Shown: positions 34,645-42,652 of the stretch, in pieces
Numbering within the stretch: the stretch's first letter is position 1
Layout of the letters: the number at the start of each line of letters is the position of its first letter
Assembly (NCBI GenBank): GCA_024280435.1
Contig: JAJRQD010000323.1
Coordinates: forward strand, 1-44,174
DNA length: 44,174 bases
From: an archaeon
Lineage (GTDB): Archaea; Asgardarchaeota; Heimdallarchaeia; Heimdallarchaeales; Kariarchaeaceae
Reading direction: 5' to 3'
Program-made: the position numbers and the translations under genes
Notes under the pieces: model-generated
The model's database searches: none
What the model was told of the DNA's origin: nothing
The model's input: only the letters and a program-made list of their open reading frames with translations

Positions 34645-35709
34645 ATGTTTAAAGATTTCTTGAATGATAATTCATTTCATAAGGAATATTATATTGATCT
34701 ATGCAATTATATTGAGAAACATGTTGATGGGGATAGACCTCTTTACGCAGTACATGGATTGTGTACTGATGGAGGTGTGGCTGGGGCAATGATTCACCAT
34801 CAGATACCTGAAGCAATAATTATACCACTGGATTATAAAATATTGAACCATCCTGCTGCATCAGATATTTTATCAGATATCAAATGGGAAGGTATAGTTG
34901 ATCTAAAGCCATTCAATAAACACAGGTTAAAATTCTGGGTAGATCATCATCTCTCTGCTGTCAATCTAAAAGTAAATGCAGAAAGAATAAGATTTGATAT
35001 AAATGGGGATTCTGGTTCATATCAGCTGTATTTATCTGATTTTATTAATGAATTACCACAGCATCTGATTGAACTGGCAGTGATGACAAGAACTACAGAT
35101 ACCGCGGGATATATCACAGAACCACCATTGGACACCTATAAATCAATCTCTGATATTAAAATAGATCAGAGTACTGGAATAGAGGGAAGGAAGCAATTAG
35201 AACAGAGAATATGGTTACTTGATGATGCCTGGGGCTCTGTAACAACTTTGAAAGAACAGTTGCAACTTTATCAGTTACTTGCTAAAAATGGTTTTATTGG
35301 TTTGGATAAAGTATTATCAAGAGTGAACAGAATGCGAGATGAGAGAAAAGAAGCAGTTAAAATTGCAGATAATATTGATATCAGCAAAGATATCATCTGT
35401 TTCAGCTACAAAGCAGATACAATTGATAATTTCACAATTACCCGGAGATTGCAGACAAGAGGTGTAAAAGTAGTTGTTTCATTGGCAAGAGTTCCAGATG
35501 GTGTAAAAATATCTTTGAGAAGAAATAGAAATCTTGATGAGAATATGAACTCAAAGATACAGTTGAATGAACTTGCTGCAAAAATGAATGGAGGAGGACA
35601 TGCAGGTGCCTCTGGTGCAAAAATGCCCGATGTTACCACTGCATTGAGAGAAATCTATGCTTGGAGTAATAAAATTGGATTGTCTGTCAACCATACCGAG
35701 TTAAATTAG
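34645..35709 (+). CDS. DHH/DHHA1 family phosphoesterase
   Basis: The 354-residue product has an N-terminal DHH domain: D42 in GLCTDGGVAGAM, D86 in IVDLKPF, and D100-H101-H102 in VDHHLS, the manganese-binding set, and a C-terminal DHHA1 domain with GGGHAGASGAK (about 316-326). Members hydrolyse phosphodiesters such as short RNA, pAp or cyclic dinucleotides. The first motif lacks the usual DxD spacing (HGLCTDG rather than HxDxDG), so activity may be altered. It starts with ATG and ends seven bases from the convergent kinase gene. Confidence 0.88.
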   Translation: MFKDFLNDNSFHKEYYIDLCNYIEKHVDGDRPLYAVHGLCTDGGVAGAMIHHQIPEAIIIPLDYKILNHPAASDILSDIKWEGIVDLKPFNKHRLKFWVDHHLSAVNLKVNAERIRFDINGDSGSYQLYLSDFINELPQHLIELAVMTRTTDTAGYITEPPLDTYKSISDIKIDQSTGIEGRKQLEQRIWLLDDAWGSVTTLKEQLQLYQLLAKNGFIGLDKVLSRVNRMRDERKEAVKIADNIDISKDIICFSYKADTIDNFTITRRLQTRGVKVVVSLARVPDGVKISLRRNRNLDENMNSKIQLNELAAKMNGGGHAGASGAKMPDVTTALREIYAWSNKIGLSVNHTELN

Positions 35710-35716
35710 CAATTTT

Positions 35717-38260
35717 TCAAAAATTAGATAATACATTTCTTAATTTACTGACAACAGTATCGATGGTAAATGGTTTAAGAATAAAATCAAAATATTCATG
35801 CTCCCTGAATACTGACATATCAATATCTGCATAGCCCGATATAACAATAATTGGAATATCTTTTCTAATTTTAACAATTTCATTGAATACTTCATATCCA
35901 CTCATTTCAGGCATAGTCAGATCTAGAAATATCAAATCATATTTATCCGGTTGATTTTTGAATTTTACAACTGCATCTCTTCCATTCAATGCAGTATCTA
36001 CCTGAAATCCAATTTTATGCATATATCTATTTAATATATTTATCACAATCTCTTCATCATCAATAATCAATACTGTACCGTTGAATCCATATATTTTTTG
36101 TTCCTCAATGCCAGGCATCACTAATCTAGGTCTATCTGGTGATGTTGGCAGATAATAAGTGATTGTAGTACCTTTGTCTATTTCTGATTCTATATGAATT
36201 GCACCATGGGATTGTTTGATAATACCAATCACAACAGATAGACCAAGCCCCTTTCCCTCGTCTTTAGTGCTGTAAAAGGGATCAAATATTTTTTGCAAAT
36301 CATCACTTTGTATACCTGAGCCTGTATCTGTGATTGCTATGAAAATATATTTTTTATCTGATTTCAAATTATTCTTCATCATCATATTTTCTTTGTTCTT
36401 CAAAGCATCAGTTATCTTTATGCAACCTGATCTCATTGAAATACTGCCATTGTCTTGAATTGCATCTGATGCATTTATCACAGTATTGAGAATGACCTGT
36501 TGTAGCTGTATTTTACTGAGATAAACAGTCTCCGATGTACTCTTCATATCATATTTTAAAACGATTTTATCAGATACAGATAATTTGATAAGACCTTTCA
36601 TATTCTCAATTAATTCGGCAATTTTTATATTTTCCTGGAACAATACTTGCCGACCTGTATAAGCCATCAATGATCGGGTCAAATTGGTAGCCTGAGTTGC
36701 TGCCTTGTCAATGATATCAATTGTAGCTCTGGTATCCTCATTTAAATCATCATTGAGTGAAATTAACTCTATTCCACCTGCAATTCCAAGTAGTAGATTA
36801 TTGAAATCATGCACAATTCCACCTGCTAGAAGGCTCATTGCCTCCAATCTTTTGGCTTCCATTATTTCTACTAATATTTTATCTTTCTCTTTTGCTAATG
36901 ATACCTCCTCTGTAATATTTCTAACAAATACAAGTTCAAATTTCTCATCATCCACCTCTACAAAAGTTGAAGATATTTCAATCTCAATTATATCTCCATC
37001 TTTCTTCTTACCAAAGCTTCTGAATCTGTCCTCTATTAATCTCTTCTCTATCTTTTTCCTATTTCTAAGTGCATATTCTTCCTGATACTCAACAGGTTGT
37101 AATTTTTCAATTCGTAAACCAATTAATTCCTCTTTTCTCTCATAGCCAAACATCTCGGCTAATTTATCATTTGCTAGCATGATAACATTTGTGAAAACTG
37201 TGAATATACCAATGGGTGCTTTTGAGAACAAGACCTCGTACTTCATATTTGCTTTTTTGATCTGTTCCTCTCTCCATGTCTGAGCTGTTATATCAATTAG
37301 AAGTAGAATTAATTTGGGATTATGTTTACTAGGTTGATTTGTACGAAGCAATATTGTTTTTTCATTGTTTTTAAAAGTTCTAATCACCATCTTTTTATCT
37401 TTTATAATCAAATTATTGTAGATCTCATCAAGTATTTTCACTGATTCTTTATATTGAAGATTATAACCTCCCTGTAATTCCATAGTTAATTGTGCAATGT
37501 TATCAGCCTCGAATAATTTCAGTGCACCATCACTGATATGTGATATTTTATCAATTTTATTAATCCTGATTAACTCTTCTGGATTATCCTCTAAATATTC
37601 TACTAGGTTAATAATTCCTTTATTCTTTAAATTATCAAATTCTGTGTATATATCTGCAAGATCTCTTATTATCAGTGCAATTCCCGATACTCTGGAAAAT
37701 GCATAGTAATAACTGGTAGAAGTTGTCAATCTGCTTAATATAAAATCTGCACGGTCTCTCTCTATAAAATAAATTTTCTCAGTATCCTTCTCAATCTCAA
37801 AAGTGATAATCAGATCTATCTCATTATTATTACTATCAATTCCAACAATTTCCTGTGCGTATACTTCTTCTTTCATGATCAGATCATTGAATATTGTCAA
37901 ATAATTCTCATGTATCAGATCTAGAATTGAAGAATTCAACATCTCTTGCTTTGTATATTTGAATATATCAAGAATTTTTTGATTACAAGCGGTTATATCA
38001 AATTTCTTATCAATATACAGATACCCCTCAAATTCTAATTTATCAATTAAATTTTCATTATTATTATATTTAATCAGCAGAATAGATATTAATGAAATAG
38101 ATATCAAACTTACCATTATTTTCTCAGTTGGAGCTGTAAGATATAACATTACAACATAACTAGATACAATTATAGATAGAAACAGAATTTTATATAATTT
38201 TATTTTGATCAGTAATATCACTCCCATAAATTCAAAAGCTGTGTTTAATTTTTCTTTCAT
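35717..38260 (-). CDS. Hybrid sensor histidine kinase with receiver domain
   Basis: The 847-residue product from the ATG at 38260 has two N-terminal membrane helices (about 20-65), PAS-type sensor domains (the clearest about 335-465, with YEVLFSKAPIGIFTVFT), a HisKA dimerisation helix with phospho-accepting H484 in IVHDFNNLL, a HATPase domain (INASDAIQDNG, DTGSGI and the GKGLGLSVV lid) and a C-terminal receiver (LIIDDEE, phospho-accepting D780 in FLDLTMPE, and the conserved lysine in LKPF). The HDFNNLL type of H-box is common in bacterial hybrid kinases. The frame extends to a TTG at 38305. It starts about 55 bases after the helicase gene on the same strand and may be co-transcribed with it. 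Confidence 0.95.
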   Translation of the reverse strand: MKEKLNTAFEFMGVILLIKIKLYKILFLSIIVSSYVVMLYLTAPTEKIMVSLISISLISILLIKYNNNENLIDKLEFEGYLYIDKKFDITACNQKILDIFKYTKQEMLNSSILDLIHENYLTIFNDLIMKEEVYAQEIVGIDSNNNEIDLIITFEIEKDTEKIYFIERDRADFILSRLTTSTSYYYAFSRVSGIALIIRDLADIYTEFDNLKNKGIINLVEYLEDNPEELIRINKIDKISHISDGALKLFEADNIAQLTMELQGGYNLQYKESVKILDEIYNNLIIKDKKMVIRTFKNNEKTILLRTNQPSKHNPKLILLLIDITAQTWREEQIKKANMKYEVLFSKAPIGIFTVFTNVIMLANDKLAEMFGYERKEELIGLRIEKLQPVEYQEEYALRNRKKIEKRLIEDRFRSFGKKKDGDIIEIEISSTFVEVDDEKFELVFVRNITEEVSLAKEKDKILVEIMEAKRLEAMSLLAGGIVHDFNNLLLGIAGGIELISLNDDLNEDTRATIDIIDKAATQATNLTRSLMAYTGRQVLFQENIKIAELIENMKGLIKLSVSDKIVLKYDMKSTSETVYLSKIQLQQVILNTVINASDAIQDNGSISMRSGCIKITDALKNKENMMMKNNLKSDKKYIFIAITDTGSGIQSDDLQKIFDPFYSTKDEGKGLGLSVVIGIIKQSHGAIHIESEIDKGTTITYYLPTSPDRPRLVMPGIEEQKIYGFNGTVLIIDDEEIVINILNRYMHKIGFQVDTALNGRDAVVKFKNQPDKYDLIFLDLTMPEMSGYEVFNEIVKIRKDIPIIVISGYADIDMSVFREHEYFDFILKPFTIDTVVSKLRNVLSNF

Positions 38261-38314
38261 AGAATTAATTTTAACGTTTTGGAAGGATAATAGATTAAAA
38301 ATCAAAAATATAAG

Positions 38315-40660
38315 CTATAAAGAGTTCCAGAACTGTTTGATCTCTTCAACTGGATTATCTGTTATTTTTAACTTCCAGTATTTTGGTAATTGATAATCAG
38401 TGAACCTTCTGCCAAATAAAAGAACAAAACCTGTATCTGTTTCTTTTCTGAATATCCTACCTGCTGATTGTACGACTTTGGTAAGTCCAGGGTTAAGATA
38501 TGCATAGTTAAACCCATTTTTGTACTGCATATCAAAATATTGCCTGCGTAATTCCTGATCAAATGAATATGCAGGTAAAGATGGCCCACAGATAAATACT
38601 CCAATTGCAATCTCGCCAATAAAATCCACCCCCTCCGAAAAAATTCCACCACTTACTGCAATCAATAAATTATTTTTATTATTGATTAATTTATCATACA
38701 TGACTTTACGTTCTGTATCATTCATTTTAGTCTGCTGTACAATCAGATTTAGTTTACTTATCTTCTCTAACTCTCTTGCCAATATCTTCTGATATGAGAA
38801 TGATGGCGTGAATACAAGATAATTACCTTTTTTCAAACTAGCTGTATTATTTATAATCTTGGCAATTATGGGTATAAATTGTTCTCTGTTGGTAAATCTA
38901 GTTGAAACCTGTGGGTAAATCAGATGCAATTGGTTTTGTTCTGGAAATGGAGATGGATAGTCCAATGTGATAAAGTCATCTATTCCCAAGATATTCGCAT
39001 AGTAGTCAAATGGCTTGATTGTGGCTGATTGAAGTATTACAGAATGAAATCCCTTGAACTGTTTCGCCAATTTTTTATTTGAGGATTTACATAATATTCG
39101 CATTGCAGAGTTATCAACATCATATATCTGTGAGAATTCTGGCTCAATACTATCGTCTGCTAGATTTGAGAAATATTTCAGTTTATCAGCAAAGAATATC
39201 ACAGTATCTTTGGCTAATTTCTCCTCATGATGTAGTTCTATTAGCTGATTGATATAATCTATGGTGAAAAGATCAAAGTCCTCGTGTATCTGTTTAATAC
39301 GAGAAATATCAAATTCCACCTCACTATTATCAGTATACTCAAAATTATATATTTGATCTCTTAATACCTGTATAGAGCTATGTAATTTCTGTAGTATTGC
39401 TCTACCCTTTAGTTTGATAGCAGCAGAAATCTGTGTTTTATTGAGAAAATTCATTATTCTACGTACTTCTGAGAGGCTTATGTCCATGGAGTAATAATCA
39501 TTGGCCCGGTCAGGTAGATTATGTGCCTCATCCACAATAATTATTGAATCATGATATGATCTTTTGAAATATCTGTGCAGAGCAATTTTTGGATCAAATA
39601 CATAGTTATAATCGCCAATTATCACATCACATTCAAGTGATACATCAAGAGATAATTCAAAAGGACAGATCTCATGTATATCTGCATGTTTCTGGATAAT
39701 CTGCTGGTCTATCATCTTGAATTCCAGTATGTCATCTATCAAGTCATCAGTATTCATTTTCTCATAATTTTCAAGATACTTGCATATATTATTCTCACAA
39801 TTGTTATCTTCAGAATGACATATCTTAGTTTTGGCAGTAAGAATAATTGCTCTGAACTCAGCATCCATGTTTAGCAGTTCAATTAAAGTGTCTCTGTATA
39901 TCTTCTGCTGAGTAGTTTTGGATGTGACTACAAATAATCTCAGATTGTTCTCAAGTGTATATTTCAAAGCTGGAAATAGGCTAGATAGTGTTTTTCCAAG
40001 TCCAGGTGGTGCAGATAATATAGTTCTTCTACTTTTCCTGATAGATGTATACACTTTATCAATAATCTCCTTCTGGTTTTTACGATATGTAGGATATGGA
40101 AATACAAGCTTATCAGATCTTTTAGATAATTTTTTATCCTCATTTTTTTTATTTATGAAAAATTTAATTATTTTTTTAACCTGTTTTTCTATGAACTCAT
40201 CCTGTGGAATATCTATTATTCTTATCTTATCAATCTCTTGTCTTTGATCCACCACCACAAGATATGCAATAATTTTTTTGTTATGATATTTGCTGAAATA
40301 GTGGGCGTATAATTGTAATTGCATCTCATGTGCAAAATTAATATTATCTCTGTAAAGCCTTGTAGGGATGGTGATAGATTTGATCTCCTCAATTTTTATA
40401 TGCTTTTCATTGAAATAAATCACATCAAGATAACCTTTGATATATACTTTCCAATCATCCACCATCAGATCAAATTTAAAATAATATTCAGTCTTTCCAC
40501 CCTCTTCAACCTCATTCTGTTGATAATATCTATGCACAATCTGTCCAACTTTTGTTCTCAACCTCTGTGAGATAAAATCAAAGGTAGTATCTGGTTCTGT
40601 AGAGTATGCAAGCTCTCGTATGGATATAAATAATTCTTTATTCTCTATATCCACTTTCAT
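38315..40660 (-). CDS. RecB/Cas4-like nuclease fused to XPD/DinG-type Fe-S helicase
   Basis: The 781-residue product joins two modules. Residues 1-170 form a PD-(D/E)XK nuclease with D79 (GYLDV), E92 and K94 (EEIKS) and Q114-x3-Y118, the RecB/Cas4 motif set, though without an obvious Cas4 Fe-S cysteine cluster. From about 190 comes a superfamily 2 helicase of the XPD/DinG group: Walker A APPGLGKT (217-224), four cysteines C281, C288, C293 and C332 placed for an Fe-S cluster, DEAH (377-380), SGGIFSEGVDF, and a motif VI QSAGRIFRKE. It probably unwinds DNA 5'-3' and cuts it in repair or replication-fork processing. It starts with ATG. Confidence 0.93.
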   Translation of the reverse strand: MKVDIENKELFISIRELAYSTEPDTTFDFISQRLRTKVGQIVHRYYQQNEVEEGGKTEYYFKFDLMVDDWKVYIKGYLDVIYFNEKHIKIEEIKSITIPTRLYRDNINFAHEMQLQLYAHYFSKYHNKKIIAYLVVVDQRQEIDKIRIIDIPQDEFIEKQVKKIIKFFINKKNEDKKLSKRSDKLVFPYPTYRKNQKEIIDKVYTSIRKSRRTILSAPPGLGKTLSSLFPALKYTLENNLRLFVVTSKTTQQKIYRDTLIELLNMDAEFRAIILTAKTKICHSEDNNCENNICKYLENYEKMNTDDLIDDILEFKMIDQQIIQKHADIHEICPFELSLDVSLECDVIIGDYNYVFDPKIALHRYFKRSYHDSIIIVDEAHNLPDRANDYYSMDISLSEVRRIMNFLNKTQISAAIKLKGRAILQKLHSSIQVLRDQIYNFEYTDNSEVEFDISRIKQIHEDFDLFTIDYINQLIELHHEEKLAKDTVIFFADKLKYFSNLADDSIEPEFSQIYDVDNSAMRILCKSSNKKLAKQFKGFHSVILQSATIKPFDYYANILGIDDFITLDYPSPFPEQNQLHLIYPQVSTRFTNREQFIPIIAKIINNTASLKKGNYLVFTPSFSYQKILARELEKISKLNLIVQQTKMNDTERKVMYDKLINNKNNLLIAVSGGIFSEGVDFIGEIAIGVFICGPSLPAYSFDQELRRQYFDMQYKNGFNYAYLNPGLTKVVQSAGRIFRKETDTGFVLLFGRRFTDYQLPKYWKLKITDNPVEEIKQFWNSL

Positions 40661-41058
40661 ACAATATTGTGTTAATTAAATATAAATAATAATGTGAGGA
40701 TTGACCTCATTAATTTAATATATTTGTTTCAATTAATTTATACATCTAAAAATACTTTTCTTTTTTCACATCAAAAAATGCCTTTCATTTTTTCACATCA
40801 AAAATATGGATTCATGCCTTCAATAATTAAATTACAGGGTATTGGATTGCTATTCTCACCTAGAAACAGTAAGCTATTTTGGAACTCCGAATTCACTATT
40901 ATATCGAGATATAAGTCCTCATAAGACCAATTTCTAGAAATTCCACATTTTTTTTTATATTTTGCTTCATCAAATTTAAATATACTAAATTAAATTTAAA
41001 TTTATCAAAATCATATTTTAGATTGTAAAACATGATTTCAATGAAAAAGTGATTGGCT
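40661..41058. other. Intergenic region with a 17-base direct repeat
   Basis: A divergent promoter region between the helicase and acyltransferase genes. Apart from the repeat at 40761-40804 it is AT-rich; short frames here have poor composition and are not called. Confidence 0.4.
40761..40804. repeat. Direct repeat of TTTTTTCACATCAAAAA
   Basis: Exact copies at 40761-40777 and 40788-40804, 27 bases apart, each followed at different distances by ATGCCTT. Each unit is flanked by T and A runs that could give bent DNA. It may be an operator pair or a small duplication. Confidence 0.5.
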
Positions 41059-41871
41059 ATGAGTTTAAAAACTGAAACATCCCAATACAGTTCCAAATCA
41101 AGCAAATATTCAACAGTGCTAAATTTCCAGAAGAGTGATGATGGCACCATGGGGCCTTGTGATTATTTTAATTACAATTTCAGAACAAAACCCTATCTTT
41201 ATGCAGTTTTAAAGCCTTTAGTCAAGTTATTTTTGAGAATTGGTTGGAGATACTCTGTGGAAGGGAAAGAGAATATACCTAAGAAAACTAATCTAATTTT
41301 TATGCCGAATCATGTTAGTCATTTTGATTCTTTTCTAGTGGGCTCTTACTATCCATACACACCTATTGGAATTGCAGATGAGAAATTATTCAATAATAAA
41401 TTATTTGCATTATTTGCAAAAAATATAAATGCATTTCCGGTAAGAAAAGGAACTAAGTCTCTTGATATAGTTAAATACGCTATTTCCAGGGTAAATCGAG
41501 GAGATAGTATGTTGTGGTTTCCAGAAGGACAAAGACACAAAAATCCCCGAGAGAACAAGTTGAATCCTGGAAAATTAGGTTCAGGTATGATTGCTCATGC
41601 GATCAAGGCACCAATTGTACCTGTGTTCATCTCAGGTGCTGAATTTGCAATGGGTGTGGGAAGAGCACTTACAATGGGTGCAGGTCCAAGAGCAATTAGA
41701 ATCAAGGTTAAATTTGGTAAACCAGTATATCTAGATGATCTTAGAAATTTACCTGCTTCAAAGGATACATCTCAGAAAGTTGTTGATAGAATAATGGCTG
41801 ATATTGAGAAATTGAGACCTGAAGGGCCTTATATGGTACAAAAAGCATTTAAGAAAAAAAAGAAAAGATGA
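41059..41871 (+). CDS. PlsC-type 1-acylglycerol-phosphate acyltransferase-like protein
   Basis: The product is 270 residues from the ATG at 41059 (a TTG at 41053 is also in frame). It has the LPLAT/PlsC motifs: NHVSHFD (84-90, catalytic H85 and D90), the substrate-binding FPEGQR (154-159) and IVPVFISG (186-193). A hydrophobic segment around 46-60 would dock on the membrane. In bacteria PlsC puts a second fatty acid on glycerol phosphate; archaea normally make ether lipids, so this enzyme is notable. The C-terminus is strongly basic (KKKKKR). The acyl donor and acceptor are unknown. Confidence 0.93.
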   Translation: MSLKTETSQYSSKSSKYSTVLNFQKSDDGTMGPCDYFNYNFRTKPYLYAVLKPLVKLFLRIGWRYSVEGKENIPKKTNLIFMPNHVSHFDSFLVGSYYPYTPIGIADEKLFNNKLFALFAKNINAFPVRKGTKSLDIVKYAISRVNRGDSMLWFPEGQRHKNPRENKLNPGKLGSGMIAHAIKAPIVPVFISGAEFAMGVGRALTMGAGPRAIRIKVKFGKPVYLDDLRNLPASKDTSQKVVDRIMADIEKLRPEGPYMVQKAFKKKKKR

Positions 41872-42005
41872 ATTAAGTTTATGTAAAAACTAAACACTAA
41901 TCGCTCAGAATAGTAATCTATTATCAAATATCTAGTGTAATTTACTTTTTATCGCCTCGATATCACGATAGATTTATATTTTAATCTTTATTTCAATTTA
42001 TTAGC

Positions 42006-42578
42006 ATGTCTGAGAATGAAAACCTGACCATATATAAGATTGTAATGATAGGCTCTGTCTCAGTTGGAAAAACTTCTATTCGGCTCAGATACTGCGGCCT
42101 TGGCTTCTCAAATCAATATTTGACGACACTTGGAGCAGATTTTTCAATAAAAAAAATCGAATCTTCTGGAAATTCAAATGTGCTTCAGATTTGGGATCTT
42201 GCAGGGCAGACCAGTTATAACAATCTCCGCTCAAACTATTACAAGGGAATACAGGGGGCTATTGTTGTATTTGATCTATCAAATGAAAATACCTTACAGA
42301 GCATTGATAAGTGGCTAGATGAAATGCTTAAATACAGTGAACTGGAAAATATACCCACAACCATAATTGTTGGCAACAAGGCAGATCTAGTATCATTATC
42401 ATATAAAGATGAATTACAGTTAAATATAGATGCAAAAATAATTGAATTGAATGAAAAATACAATCTAAAATTGATATATGTTGAAACATCTGCCTTGACA
42501 GGTCAAAATATTGATTTTGTATTTACTCAACTTTTCAATCGAATTACAGAGGAATTAACAAATAACTCAGCAGAATAA
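42006..42578 (+). CDS. Ras/Rab-family small GTPase
   Basis: The 190-residue product has the complete eukaryote-like GTPase set: G1 GSVSVGKT (16-23), switch I with a conserved Thr (T40/T41 in LTTLGADF), G3 WDLAGQ (63-68, with the catalytic Gln), G4 NKAD (124-127) and G5 ETSA (160-163). The WDLAGQ and YLTTLGADF elements are Rab/Ras-like, as found in numbers in Asgard archaea. The C-terminus (NNSAE) has no cysteine for prenylation, so membrane attachment would need a partner, possibly the membrane protein encoded 75 bases downstream. It starts with ATG, with a TTTATATTTTA box about 30 bases upstream. Confidence 0.96.
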   Translation: MSENENLTIYKIVMIGSVSVGKTSIRLRYCGLGFSNQYLTTLGADFSIKKIESSGNSNVLQIWDLAGQTSYNNLRSNYYKGIQGAIVVFDLSNENTLQSIDKWLDEMLKYSELENIPTTIIVGNKADLVSLSYKDELQLNIDAKIIELNEKYNLKLIYVETSALTGQNIDFVFTQLFNRITEELTNNSAE

Positions 42579-42652
42579 TTTTATCGCAAAGTCAATATTT
42601 TAACTTTGTAATACTAGTTTAATTTATAAAAGTTCAATCATTTTTTAATATA

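Noticed and set aside
40694-40924. A 76-codon frame containing two SHQK repeats
   Set aside because: The repeated peptide is simply the translation of the DNA direct repeat; composition is poor and no promoter or homology is evident.
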